64,000 bases of DNA from Sapria himalayana (taxonomy: Eukaryota > Streptophyta > Magnoliopsida > Malpighiales > Rafflesiaceae): contig JAREIK010000755.1 in assembly GCA_029783825.1 (NCBI GenBank), forward strand, positions 420,035 through 484,034, written 5' to 3'. Within the stretch, counting starts at the first letter, position 1; every line of letters starts with the position of its first letter. The notes under the pieces are model-generated. The model saw nothing but the letters and a program-made list of their open reading frames with translations, did not search any database and was not told where the DNA came from. The position numbers and the translations under genes were made by a program. Shown here piece by piece: positions 1 through 11,784 of the stretch.

Positions 1-546
1 TCTAATTGGCATATAAATAGATAGATAGATAGAATGATAGAAAGATTGATAGACCAATATATTGTAGTTGATAAACATATAGAAAGGTAGATAGATAGAT
101 AGATAGATAGAAAGAAAACATATAAATAAATAGATATATAGATAGATAAATAGATAAATAGATTGATAGATAGCTAGGTTGAAAGATAAATAGACAGAAA
201 AAAGATAAATAGAAAGAAAGATAGATAGTTAAATAGAAAGACAGATAGATAGATAGATTAATACATAGTTAAATTGTTAGACAGATAGACAGACAGACAG
301 ATAAATGGATAGATAAATACATTGATATATATATTAATAGATTGATAGAAATACAATATATAGATAGACAAATAGACAAATAGACAGATAGACAGATAGA
401 AAAATATATTGATAGACATATAGTTATATACATAGATAGATAGACAGATATTGATATAGATAGATAGATAGACATATTGATAAATAAATAGTCAAATCAT
501 TAGATAGATTGATTGATAGATAGATAGACAGATTGATAAATAAATA

Positions 547-585
<39 letters not shown>

Positions 586-1440
586 GAGAGATAAATAGAG
601 GGATATATAGACAAATAGATAGTTAGATACATACATACAAAAATAGACATATAAATAGGTAAATAATAGAGAAATTTATATATATATATAGATAGAAAGA
701 TTGATTGATTGATAAACTTATAGACAAATAGATAGATAGACAAAGAGATAGATAGATAGATATAGAGAAAAACTAATAGATAGAAAGATAGATAGACAGA
801 TAGATTGATAGATAGATAGACAGCCATATTGAGACATAGTCAGATTGATAGATAAACCAATAGACATATAGTCATATAGATAGATAGAAAGTTATATATA
901 ATGATAGATAGATATATAGATAGATAAAATGATAGACATATAGACTAGTTTTTAGATTGACACATAGATAGATAGATATATAGATAGATAGAGACACAAA
1001 TAGATAGATAGATTGATTGACAGATAGACATATACACATAAAAATAGATAGATAGATAAACATATAGACAAATAGATAGATTGATAGATATACAAATAGA
1101 TAGATAGATAGACAGATAGTTAGATCGAAAGATAGACACATAAACATAAAGACACATTGATAGAAAGATAAATCGATAGATAGACACATACAAAAATAGT
1201 TATATAGACACATAAATTGATTGAAAAATAAATAAATATACTTATAGATAGATAGGATGAAAGACATATAGATTGATAGATTGAATGATAGACTAAAAAT
1301 AGATAGACAGATAGACACATAAACAAATAGATATATAGATAGATAGATAGTTAGTTAGTTAGTTAGATATATAATTAGATAGTTAGACACATTGACTTAT
1401 AGAATAATAAATAAAAAGATATTTATACATTAAGACAATA
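1..1440. repeat. Degenerate GATA/GACA satellite, block 1
   Basis: The plus strand is a near-continuous run of GATA units mixed with GACA, GATT, AAAT and TATA variants. The minus strand reads TATC, which encodes Tyr-Leu-Ser-Ile in every frame and has no stop, so long minus-strand open frames here are a composition artefact. A pure (AT)n run lies at about 550-581 and a GTTA run at about 1349-1366. The repeat thins out over 1380-1440 into ordinary AT-rich DNA. No gene is seen. Confidence 0.95.
550..581. repeat. (AT)n microsatellite inside the GATA array
   Basis: An uninterrupted run of AT dinucleotides about 32 bp long, embedded in GATA units. Similar runs recur through the array at about 10240-10271, 12271-12302, 13475-13504, 17742-17779, 25463-25509 and 51768-51805, so they are a recurrent component of this satellite. 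Confidence 0.9.
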
Positions 1441-2219
1441 GATAGATTGATGTCTTGTTTAATATTTTAATTTAAAAGAATAGCATGATACCATGCATTC
1501 TCAAAGCACACTGGCCATGCATGATAACTTATTTCGTGTATACATTTATAATAAGTAATTATTTCATCATTATTTAATGGTCACATGAGTAATATGATAG
1601 ATAATTTGATTAGTAATACAGTAAATCATTCTGCTTTTTAAAAAATGTCCATAAATTATATATATCCAAAATAGTAGATGTGTGGTGTGTGTGAAGTTGC
1701 TTATTTAGTGTAGTCTATGTTTGCTTTACATGTACATTTTTTTTGTTTATAATTAATCATGTGTAAAAATATACTTCGGTACACAAAAAACTTGCCAATT
1801 TATTTTTTACACATACAAAAAATTAGAAAATGGCAAGAGTAGCCTGAGGGTATAGGTGAACTATTTTTAGTTTAAATGTTGATGAAACCAAAAATAAGAG
1901 AGGCTAGCACAAATGCACCAACTAATTATGAGTATGATTTTGTTTTAAATGTTGATGAAACTATGTTATATTTTTGTTTAAAACATGTAATTTTTGTATC
2001 AAAATTATTTTTGAACTATTTTTGGTTTTTGTTAATTATTTCTTAACTTTTTGATTTCTGGCTTCCTGTTCAACTTTCAGGCGCTCTCATAAAATTTAGT
2101 TTATAGGTAAAGATACATTATTTCGTTCTGATGTTGTAAAGAATATGTGAGACTATATAAAAGAAAATAATTTACATCTATGCCAACATTCATCATCTTC
2201 ACCTCCCCCCGATGAGAAT
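1441..2219. other. Non-array AT-rich DNA, no gene recognised
   Basis: The sequence leaves the tetranucleotide repeat and becomes ordinary AT-rich plant-like DNA. A short direct repeat (TTTAAATGTTGATGAAAC) occurs near 1872 and again near 1946. There is no long open frame and no recognised exon. It precedes the SWIB-like remnant and could be intron, flanking gene sequence or captured DNA. Confidence 0.5.
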
Positions 2220-2377
2220 CTGTGGTGTTATTCTTCAATTTCAATTATTCATTAAAGGATCCATCAGATAGGTGGAGAATAATATGTGATGATAAGTTGA
2301 AAGAGCTACTCCAATACAAGTCTTTCACTAGATTTGCATTCTCAAAGCTTTTTTCTTCTCACTTCTTGAAGAATTAA
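2220..2377 (+). pseudogene. SWIB/MDM2-domain exon remnant
   Basis: From 2243 the plus strand reads 44 open codons to a TAA at 2375. They include DPSDRW, IICDDKLKELL, FTRFAFSKLF and SSHFLKN. This matches in order the C-terminal half of the SWIB domain of plant SWIB/UAF30-like proteins, which typically read like DPSDRR, IICDEKLKELL, GFTVSKLL and HFIK. SWIB proteins act in chromatin-remodelling or transcription complexes. Just upstream, in another frame (2220-2234), LWCYS resembles the LWAYI that precedes this motif, suggesting a frameshift between them. Only a fragment remains, with no start, no N-terminal half and no continuation, so I call it a pseudogene fragment. Recognition is from remembered family consensus, not a search. 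Confidence 0.6.
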
Positions 2378-3140
2378 TAGTGAGCAACTTGTGGGCACAT
2401 GATTTTTGCCTATGTGTAGCTAACAGGAGGAAAATTTTTTGGTGGCATCATTGTTCTTAATTCTAGTTTTGCTCTTTGTTTGGTTGACTAACCTAACCAT
2501 GATTCTTTATAGGACATCTGATGTGCAAACATGGCATCAATTTTCGAAGATGACAACTTCAAGTATCACGTGTTCAAATAGGTTTTGGTTTTTGATTTTG
2601 ATTTTATTTTTGATTTTGATTTTGATTTTGATTTTTGTTTTTGTTTTTTGAAATGTTTCTACTGTGAAATGAAAGATTTTGTATTTGTGTTAATACTGTT
2701 TGAGCATTTAAATTGATGTAGTTTGAGCCTGCACTAAGAAGAGGAGAGCCAAATGTGACTAGAAGAAAGTTAGATTACATCCTTTAGTGCGAGCCAACAC
2801 AAATTGATGCAACCAAAAAATCTATCAACCAAATTATAACCCACACACTAAATCATTTATTATTCTTTTAAAAAAAATTTTCAGCACTATATTTATTTTG
2901 CACACTACCATAACACACTACATGCATTCACTGCCCACACTACTTCACAAAGCATGCCGCACAACATTCATATAACTACCCACTACCTTTCAACACACGC
3001 ATCCATTATGCACACTGTCACATGTCACATGCCACATTCCCACCTTATTTGTGTCACACTACATACACATTGATACTACTGCACACACGCACGTGGTGCA
3101 TTCCAGACTGCCACAAGCACATAGCAGACTTCCAAGTAGT
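2378..3140. other. Non-array DNA between gene fragments, no gene recognised
   Basis: This holds a TTTTGA-type simple repeat at about 2588-2645, where the only open frame is low-complexity hydrophobic and not credible as a gene. A CA-rich stretch of CACACTAC-like words follows from about 2885 and leads into the 38-bp minisatellite. I see no exon similarity. It could be decayed intron or intergenic sequence. Confidence 0.5.
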
Positions 3141-3300
3141 GCATGCCATACTGCCACATGATGTTTCACCCTATTATTGCATGCTAGACTACCATATGAT
3201 GTGTCACTCTATTATTGCATGCCAGACTGCCACATGATGTGTCACCCTATTTTTTCATGCTAGACTACCACTTGATGTGTCACCCTATTATTGCATGCCA
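3141..3300. repeat. 38-bp minisatellite, about 4.2 copies
   Basis: Four consecutive 38-bp units start at 3141, 3179, 3217 and 3255, with a partial fifth from 3293. Each begins GCATGC (TCATGC in the fourth), carries a CCACATGATGTGTCACCC-like core and ends CTATTATT or similar. Units alternate CCAGACTGCC and CTAGACTACC versions, suggesting that a 76-bp dimer was amplified. A diverged partial unit precedes at about 3097-3122. Confidence 0.9.
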
Positions 3301-3419
3301 AATGGGTTGTGTTGTGATGCAATTATTAGTGTCTAGTTTTCTTGATTATTAGTGCCTAGTTTTCTTACATATGGATATCATTGGGTTGTGTTGTGATGCG
3401 ATGTGAATTACACTTTTAG

Positions 3420-4109
3420 GGATGAAAAAAAATTTCAAATATTTAGCAAGCTAGATGTTTGTACATTTTCTCTTAATATTTATGATGAGAAAAATACTCT
3501 AAGCATTGTAACTGGTTCCTCTACTCATTGTACACATGTTGCTGCTATTGCTGCTGCTTTCCATCCATAGGTATCGTACTTGTCTATTGCTGTTGGTTTA
3601 TTCCATCATGGTGGTTTTATATTTTCATCTCTCTCTTTAAAGCTATTGCTCAATTGAGTTGCACCTGGGGCACAAATAGTATCATGCAAGATTGGAGACT
3701 CATACTTGGGATCAATGGAAATAAGGATAAGCTTGAAATGGGCCCTGATAGCTATAATGGAGTTCGAGTAAATTTTATTAGTCATTCATATCTACTCTAG
3801 AAAATGACATTCACATGGTGAAAACACTTACTTTTATGTAGCGTAAATGTGATTTCATGATAATGAGCTTTGGCGAGCTAACTTTACATCTAGATTATTG
3901 TTGTTTTATTGATCTTATTAATGAAGTATGAGATGTAGCTATTAATAATTGATTCACATGTTGTTCTACATTCTGTGTATCTAAACCTATTTTTGTTTGC
4001 CCTGAATTATGAGTATGTGGTGAGCAAGCACCATGTATCCCCTGCCATGGCTGCTAGTGCACATTGTGTTATTGAGCCACATTCCGAAGGATTGGAATAT
4101 ACTTGCTAG
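3420..4109 (+). pseudogene. TPP2-like: Tripeptidyl peptidase II-like pseudogene fragment (four exon remnants)
   Basis: Four plus-strand segments match, in order, the subtilisin-like catalytic domain of tripeptidyl peptidase II, a giant cytosolic serine exopeptidase acting downstream of the proteasome. Segment 1 (3420-3570) reads FSKLDVC, NIYDEKNTLSIVTGSS, then HCTHVAAI where the family has HGTHVAGI around the catalytic His. Segment 2 (3643-3767) reads VAPGAQIVSCKIGDSYLGSM. Segment 3 (3842-3925) reads KCDFMIMSFGEL and DYCCFIDLINE. Segment 4 (about 4014-4106) reads VVSKHHVSPAMAASAHC and EPHSEGLEYT. Splice-like signals flank them (TTTTAG at 3414-3419, GTATCG at 3571, GTAAAT at 3768, TGTAG before 3842, GTATGA at 3926), so this is a genomic rather than a processed copy. 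Stops at 3568 (GAG to TAG) and 3655 (GGA to TGA), loss of both HGTHVAG glycines, and loss of about 33 residues including SAGNNGP show it is dead. The Ser-active-site half is absent. Confidence 0.82.
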
Positions 4110-4666
4110 ATTAATTTTCATAGATCTTAAACCTTGATGAAAGTTCCACTTTTTTCTTGTGTGAATTTTCTTGCTTTAAAAAAATTACAATGATTAATTG
4201 GAGAACTTTGTTTTGGGCGTGTAAAGTTATGGCCCATCCTCTCTTGTTTTCTTTTGCAGCATTCTTGTTCTTTCTATTCATTATTTGGTTTTTCCTAGGG
4301 CACATGAATACATGCAACTTTCACGGAGCTAACCATCACTTTTGTATGAAATAAAGATAAACCAATATGGGAAATCAAGTTAGTGCCATTATTTACTTGT
4401 TAATTACCATGTGAAAGTGATTTGTTTATGTGAAAAAGGAGATTGAAAACAACTTTTAATCTACATAACCCAATTCCTTCTTATTTGCAATATGCTCACC
4501 ATTATCATATACCATGGAACAAGGAAATTGGTGATGATTTGTGATCAAGTAAATATGATTAGGGTAGGTATGGCTAACTTTAATAATGGAAATGGTTAAA
4601 TATTTTGTACTACTATCCTTGGGTTTGTTTTTGGTCAAATGGGCTTGGCAACCTATAATGCAATTT
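4110..4666. other. Non-array DNA downstream of the TPP2-like remnant
   Basis: AT-rich sequence without a recognised exon. The next expected TPP2 block (SSRGPT after EYTW) is not seen in any frame, so the pseudogene ends here or the intron has decayed. The open frames on either strand (4157-4354 plus, 4456-4719 minus) show no domain I can name. Confidence 0.45.
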
Positions 4667-4825
4667 TTAGCCACTACCTTCAACTGCAATAGTCTGGGTA
4701 GCTGTCTTATGTTCCGCATGGATTAGGTCAGAACCAGTTGAACGAAGCAAATCAACTGAATCATCATCTTGCCCAAGGGCTGCCACATAACCAGATTGTA
4801 AAATCTTGTAAAATTGCACTGGTTT
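4667..4825 (-). pseudogene. Unidentified exon-like open frame
   Basis: The minus strand is open for 52 codons ending in a TAA at 4667-4669. The protein has balanced, non-repetitive composition (KILQSGYVAALGQ, DDDSVDLLRSTGSDLI, HAEHKTATQTIAVEGSG), unusual for this AT-rich island. The upstream edge on the minus strand carries CTACTAA followed by CAG, like a branch point and acceptor. It has no ATG of its own and runs opposite to the SWIB- and TPP2-like remnants. I do not recognise the family. It may be the last exon of a third gene fragment or a chance open frame. Confidence 0.3.
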
Positions 4826-4894
4826 TTAGTAGCTTTCAAATTTACTTGTATTGAAAGTTGGGTAAATTATAATGCAGTTTCGAATAACTAGTAG

Positions 4895-7090
4895 AAATAT
4901 CTAGAGGATTCTTGATAGATATTTAGATTGATAGGTAGATAGATATAAAGACAAACAGACAGAAAAAAAGATAGATAGCTAAAAAACACATAAATACATA
5001 TATTGATAGATAGATTGATAGACAGATGGATAGACAGATAGATAGATTGATAGACAGATGGATAGATAGATAGATAGATAGATATAAAGATATATAGATA
5101 GATATACAGATAGACAGATTGATAGATAGATTGATAGACATATAGATAAATAGATAGATAGAAATATAGACATATAGATAGAGAGAGAGATAAACAAATA
5201 GATAGACAGTCAGACAAATAGATAGATATATAGACAAATAGATATATAGACAGATAGATGGACAGATAGATAGATAGATAGATAGACAGATAGATAGAAA
5301 GATAGATAAATAGTAAGATAGTTTGATATATAGATAGATAAATAGAGATATAGAGAGATAGATAGATAAATAGAGATATAGAGAGATAGATAGATAAATA
5401 AATATATAGATATATAGATATACAGATAGATAGATAGCTATACAAATAGATAGCTAGATAGATAAATAGATAGACTGACATATAGATAGACAGATAGATA
5501 GATAAACAGATTGATTGATTGATTGACAGACAAAAAAATAAACTAATAAATAGATAGATATATAGAAAGATTATTAGATAGATTGAAAGATAGATAGAAA
5601 TATAGAGAGATAAAATAATTGAATGATAGATAGATTGATATGTAGATTGATAGAAAGATTAATAGATAGATTGATAGATAGATTGATAGATAGATATATA
5701 TAAAGAAAGTTAAATATATAGATCGACAAATAGAAAAACATAAAGAAAGAAAGATAGATATATAGATAAACAAAGAGATAGAAAGATAGATAGACATAAA
5801 TAAATATAGATAGATACATATATTGATAGACAGATTGATTGACAAATATATAGCCAGACAAATAGATAGAAGGATTGATGGATAGATCGATAGATAAAAA
5901 GTTAGATAGATAGAAAGATAGATGGATAGATAAATAAACAGTTAGATAAATAGATAGATAGACACATGGATAGATTGATAGACAAAATGATAAATAGATT
6001 GATAGATAGTTAAATAGACAAATAGATAAATAGATAGGTAGACAGATTCATAGATAGATAGATAGATAGATAGACTTAGAGATAGATAGATAGATAGATA
6101 TATAGTTAGATAGACAGATATATAGAGAAATTGATAAATTGACATAAAGATAAATAGATAGATAGATAGACAAATAGATAGAAAGATAAATGGACACATA
6201 GATAGACAGAAAGATAGATATATAGATAGACAAATAGATAGAAAGATAGATTGATAGATAGAAAGATAGACAGATAGATAGATAAATAGATAGATAGATA
6301 GATAGATAAATAGATAGACAGATTGATAGATAGATAAAGACACATAGATACATAAATTGTAAGATAGATAGATAGATAGATATATAGACAAAAAGATAGA
6401 TAGGCAGACAGATAGAAAGAAAGATAAATAGATAGAAACATTGATAGAAAGATAAATAGAATTATAGATAGATAGATAGATAGGCAGATAGACAGATAGA
6501 CAGGCAGACAAACATATAGATAAAATGATTGATTGAAAGATAAATAAATCGATAGATAGATATATTAATAGACAAATTGAAAGACAGACAGACAGACAGA
6601 CAAACAGATAGATAGATAGATAAAATGATTGATTGATAGATAGAATAATTCATAGATAGGTTGATAGACAGATTTATAGACAAAAATATAGATTTATTGA
6701 TAAACTGATAGAAACATATATATATAGATAAATAGATAAATAGACATATTAATAAATAGATAGATAAATAGATTGATAGACAACTAGATAGACAAATAGA
6801 TCGAAAGATTATATGGCAATAGATAATTAGATCTAAAAATAGATAGACATATAGACAGATAGATAGACATGTATATAAACTGATAGATAGATAGATAGAG
6901 AAATATATAGATAGATAGACAGATAGATAGATAGTTAGACAGATTGATTGATTGATAGATTGATAGACAAATTCATAGACAAATTCATAGACAGATTGAT
7001 AGTAAGATTTATAGACATAAATATAGATAGATTAATAAACATTTAGATACACATATAGATAGATAGATAGATAACTATATAGATTGATAA

Positions 7091-7124
<34 letters not shown>

Positions 7125-9204
7125 TGATAAACAACTAGATAGTAAAATAGATCGAAAGATTATAAGACAAAAGATAGATAGAGAGACATATAGATAGATA
7201 TATTGATATACTAATAAATAGACAAGTAGATAGATTGATAGGTAGAAAAATTGATAGATTGATTGAGAAATAAATATACAAAAAGTTAGAGAGATAGAAA
7301 GAAAGAAGGAAAGATGATAGAGAGATAGATAGATCGATAGATAACTATACAAATAGATAAATAGATAGATAGACAAATAAATAGATTAATTGATAAACAG
7401 AATGATAGATAGATTGATAGACATATAGATAAATGATTTATAGACATTTATATAGACTTATAGATATACAAATAGATAGATAGATAGACATATTTATTGA
7501 TAGATAGATAAATAAATATAAAAAAATACAAAAAGATAGACAGAAAGATAACTGATTGATCGACAAATAGATAGATAGATAAATAGGTAGAATGATAATT
7601 AGGTAGACAGTTAGATAGAAAGAAAGATAGATACACACATAAATAAATAGATAGATAGATACATAGATAGATTGATAAATTAAATAAAAGATAGATACAT
7701 AAAAAGATAGATATATAGATAGATAAATAGAATGTTAGATAGATAGATAGTTAGATACATTGATAGATAGATATATAGATATAATTATATAAAAAAATAT
7801 AGATAGATAGAGAGATTGATTGACAAAAAGATAATTAGATAGATAGTCATATAGATTGATAAATAAATAGATTTATAGACTTATAGAAAGAAAGAAAGAT
7901 AGATAGAGAGAGAGAAAGATATATATATATATAATGATTGCTTAATTGACAAATTGATAGACAAATTGATTGACAAATTCATAGACAAATTCATAGACAA
8001 ATTCATAGATAGATTGATAGAAAGATTTATTGTCATAAATATAGATAGATTAATAAACATATGGATACACATATAGATAGAAAGATAGATATTCAGATTG
8101 ATAAATAGATAGATAGATTGATTGATTGATGACAAGATAGTCAAATAGATTGAATGATTATAAGACAAGAGATAGATAGATCGATAGATAGACTAATAGA
8201 TAGACACGTAGATAGACGAATAGATAGAAAAATAGATAGATAGATAAATATAAAAAAAGTTAGAGAGATAGAAAGAAAGAAGTAAAGATGATAGATAGAT
8301 ATATAGATAGACAAATAGACAGATAAACAAATAGATAGACAGATAGTAGTTAGGAAAATATATACATAATTTGATTGAAGATTAATAGAAAGATTGATAT
8401 ATATACATAGATAGATATATAGATAGACTGATAAATAGATAGATAAATAGATAGATATATAGACAGATAGATATACAGATAGATATACTTATAGATATAG
8501 ATATAAATAGATAGATAGATTAATATATTGATAGATAAATAGATGAATAGATAGATTAATAGAGAGAAAGACAGACAAAAAAACATATAGATAGATAGAT
8601 AGAATGATTGATTTATATAAAAAATAATAGAAATATTGATAGACAAATTTATAGATTAGTTGATAGACAGATTGATAGATATAAAACACAAATAGATAGG
8701 CATATAGATAGACGAATTGATAGTCATATTGAAAGAAAAATAGATAGACAAATTGATCGAAAGATTATTAGACAGATATATAGATAGATAGATAGACAGA
8801 TATATAAATAGACAAATAGATAGACTGATAGATACATATATATATAATTCATATATATATAGACAGAAAAATATATAGATTGATAGATAGTTAAATAGAT
8901 AGATAAACAAACAGATAGATAGATAGATAGATATAAAGATAGACAAAAAAATTGATTATTTTATAGATAGAATTATAGAAAGATAGATATATAGATATAT
9001 AGATAGATGATATATAGACATTTAAATAGACTTATAGTTGATAGATTGATTGATTGATTGACAGATTTAAAGTCATATTGGTAGACAAATATATAGATAT
9101 ATAAATAAATAGATAATTAGAATGATAGATAGATAAATATACAGATAGATAGATAAATATATAGAAAGATAAATAGATAGATAGATAAATAGATAGGTAG
9201 ATAG

Positions 9205-9235
<31 letters not shown>

Positions 9236-10236
9236 GTCAAACAGATAGACAGACAGACAAACAAATAGAAATAAATGCATACAGGCAAATTTATAGACAC
9301 ACAAATATATATAGATAGATAGTATATAGGCAAATATATAGATAGTTTGATAGATAGATTTCAAGACAGATTAATATATTGATTTATAGTTAGATTTATA
9401 GATAGATTTATGGATAAATTGATAGATAGACAACAAATGAATAGACAGACAGACACATAGATAGATAAATAGATATAAAGATAGATAGATAAAATGATTG
9501 ATTGATTGATTGATATAGTTATATATACATAGAATCATAGACACTTAAATAGAGAGATAGAATGGCAGATTGATAGACAGATTGATTGATAGAATGTTAA
9601 ACATATAGACTGATAGATAGATAGATAATTAAATATTTAGACATATAAATATATAGATAGATAGATAAATAAATAGATAGATCTATAGATTATTAGACAG
9701 ATAGACATATAATATATTGATAGATAAATAGAAAGATCGATAGATAAATTGACTAGAAAGATAGATTGATAGAAAGATAGATTGACATATTAATACACAG
9801 ATAGATAGTTAAATAGATAGATAGACAGACATACAGATAGATAGATAGATAAAAAGATAGAAAAATATACAGATAGTTAGACGGATAGATAGAAAATTGG
9901 ATAGTCATATTGATAGATAAATCAATAGGCAAATAGTTCGACAAATAGATAGATAGATATGTTGATTGACAGGTAGATAAATAGATAGATAGACAAGTAG
10001 ATAGATAGGCAGACAAATAGATATAAATAGATAGATAGAAATATAGATAGAAAAATAGAAAGGCAAAAAGTTAGATAGATAATTTGATATACAGGTAGTT
10101 AGATAGATAGATAGACATATTAATAGACACATAGATAGACAAATATATCGATAGATTGATAGATAAACAGAAAGTTATATTGATAGATATATAGATGGAT
10201 AGAGAGATATATAGATAGATAGAGAGATAGATAGAT

Positions 10237-10273
<37 letters not shown>

Positions 10274-10330
10274 TATATAGTAAAATTGATAGAAAGAAAG
10301 ATAGATAGATAGACAGATATATATAATACT
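4895..10330. repeat. Degenerate GATA/GACA satellite, block 2
   Basis: Continuous GATA-family repeat, with GATT-rich stretches (for example 7930-8110) alternating with purer GATA stretches. It includes an internal duplication of about 1 kb (listed separately) and an (AT)n run at about 10240-10271. All long open frames are minus-strand Tyr-Leu-Ser-Ile artefacts. No gene or RNA gene is seen. Confidence 0.95.
6730..8340. repeat. About 1-kb tandem duplication inside the array
   Basis: Rare words recur in the same order. TAATAAACATTTAGATACAC near 7030 recurs as TAATAAACATATGGATACAC near 8050. A GTTAGAGAGATAGAAAGAAA phrase near 7278 recurs near 8254, both followed by GAAGGAAAGATGATAG or GAAGTAAAGATGATAG. 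The phrase ATCGAAAGATTATA near 6810 and 7150 has a diverged copy near 8145 and another near 8755. Spacing of 980-1020 bp indicates duplication of a block rather than independent slippage. Confidence 0.7.
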
Positions 10331-10425
10331 ACATATTTATTGTAGTATACACACACATATATACTGAGTATATATGTACTTATATACTAAAGTATATACA
10401 TACGTATATACTATAGTTTTGGCAC
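10330..10425. repeat. TATAC/GTATA palindromic block, left
   Basis: Closely packed, imperfectly palindromic words (TATATACT, AGTATATA, GTATATAC, TACATACGTA) that can pair with themselves in either orientation. A similar block lies at about 10870-11025, and the two bracket about 445 bp of non-repetitive sequence. The composition differs from the GATA array on the left. Confidence 0.7.
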
Positions 10426-10869
10426 TCTCTGCCTATAAAAATCAGGTAATGTTGCATTTTTCATTCTGATTGAATATAGTTTTGTGTAATCTAATAAAAT
10501 TACAAGACACTACACGAGCAGGATCATCATCATCCTTCTAAGACCTTGTACAATTAGAACTAATGATTGCAAAACCTACCACAAGAAAACTTATTTCCTC
10601 ATACATATGCATTGTACTATGTTAAAATTAGATATCTACACAATTACTAAGAGATTTAAGACCAACCTCTGTCTGCATGTAAATGGGTAGATCTAATACC
10701 CATGACATTTTATGGCCTACATTGGTAAGCAATGCACAATGATGACCAAACTAGCCCAAGCAATTATATATATCAAACGTGTGTGTGAGTGTGTGTGTTT
10801 GTATGTAAATGGGTGTGTATGTATGACAATATATACATGTCAACAAAAATATTAGCACCCACTTATTTA
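10426..10869. other. Unique sequence between palindromic blocks
   Basis: Non-repetitive sequence with moderate base composition and no credible open frame. A GTGTGTGAGTGTGTGTG stretch and a TATACATG-type stretch lie near 10779-10840. No exon, tRNA or transposase similarity is recognised. Confidence 0.4.
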
Positions 10870-11025
10870 TATACTTGATATATACGTACATATATACTTG
10901 GTATATACATATGAATATACTATAGTATATATGTATGTATATACTCAATATATACATACATATATTTTGTAGTATATATGTACATATATACTATAGTATT
11001 ATATGTATGTATATATAATTACATA
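10870..11025. repeat. TATAC/GTATA palindromic block, right
   Basis: An array of roughly 20-25 bp imperfect units built from ATACTTGATATATACGTACA-like words and their reverse complements, including CTATAGTATATATGTATG. It resembles the block at 10330-10425 in both orientations, so the pair could form hairpins. It could be a microsatellite-derived palindrome or the arms of a small foldback element; no target-site duplication was identified. Confidence 0.65.
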
Positions 11026-11656
11026 GCCTCAGATGACACATACACATGTACTTTCATGCAAATACACATACCATCAAAGAAAATAAAAGAAAATTATCTA
11101 AGGCTTAAAAAACACACATATAGGTCTCTCAGGCATGGTCAGCATCTTCTAGTTTTTTGTCTTCTGAGCATAACATAATAAATTTACAAACCAATAAAGA
11201 TCACAACACTATGCCACTGATAAATAAATAGACTAGAGAATGCAATACCAATTACCATTTGGTAGAAATTTGACGAGATAATCATGAGCTTATTTTGAAA
11301 TTAGTGAATAATGAATACTCCAAGATTTCAAATGAACTACCCATCAAAATATTCTTCTGTGTTGCCCAGCTTCATGCATCAATCCATGGTTAATTATAAA
11401 AAGTTAGAAAGTGCTAAAAAGGGAAATGGAAGTTGAAATGACAACGGGCTGCATGGTATTGAATTTTTTCACACCTGTAGGTTCATTTAGGAATTGTAAT
11501 GGCTATTAACATTTCAATAGTTTAAATCCACTGATGAATGATAAAAAGCAGTCGTAGATCTGACTTGAGACAACACATATCTGCACAAAATAAGAGTGTC
11601 AAGAACAAACCAGCATTTGCATGGGACTAGAATTTTTTTGTTCATCTCATAGTAGT
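11026..11656. other. Unique sequence, no gene recognised
   Basis: Ordinary AT-rich sequence between the palindromic block and the restart of the GATA array at about 11657. No long open frame and no recognised domain. A stretch near 11420-11440 (AAATGGAAGTTGAAATGACA) looks exon-like in composition but does not extend. It could be intron or intergenic DNA of a gene fragment. Confidence 0.4.
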
Positions 11657-11752
11657 CAGATATAAAAATAGATAGATAGAGATAAACAAAGATAGATAGA
11701 TAAAAAAATAGGTAGGTAAGAAGATATATAGATAGACAGATAGGTAAGTAAG

Positions 11753-11784
<32 letters not shown>

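Noticed and set aside
269..1326. Long minus-strand open frames rich in Tyr-Leu-Ser-Ile, here and throughout the window
   Set aside because: They are translations of TATC repeats, which lack stops in all frames. Overlapping frames are equally open, and there is no domain, codon bias or start context, so they are not annotated as genes.
2439..2651. A 70-codon hydrophobic plus-strand frame that could be a membrane peptide
   Set aside because: Its end is made by a TTTTGA simple repeat and no homology or splice context supports it.
3022..3237. Plus-strand open frame of 71 codons
   Set aside because: It is a reading through CA-rich DNA and the 38-bp minisatellite, not a gene.
4870..4900. Possible Helitron 3' end (CTAGT near 4890)
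   Set aside because: No GC-rich hairpin precedes it and no matching TC-type 5' end with an A/T junction was found near 1440.
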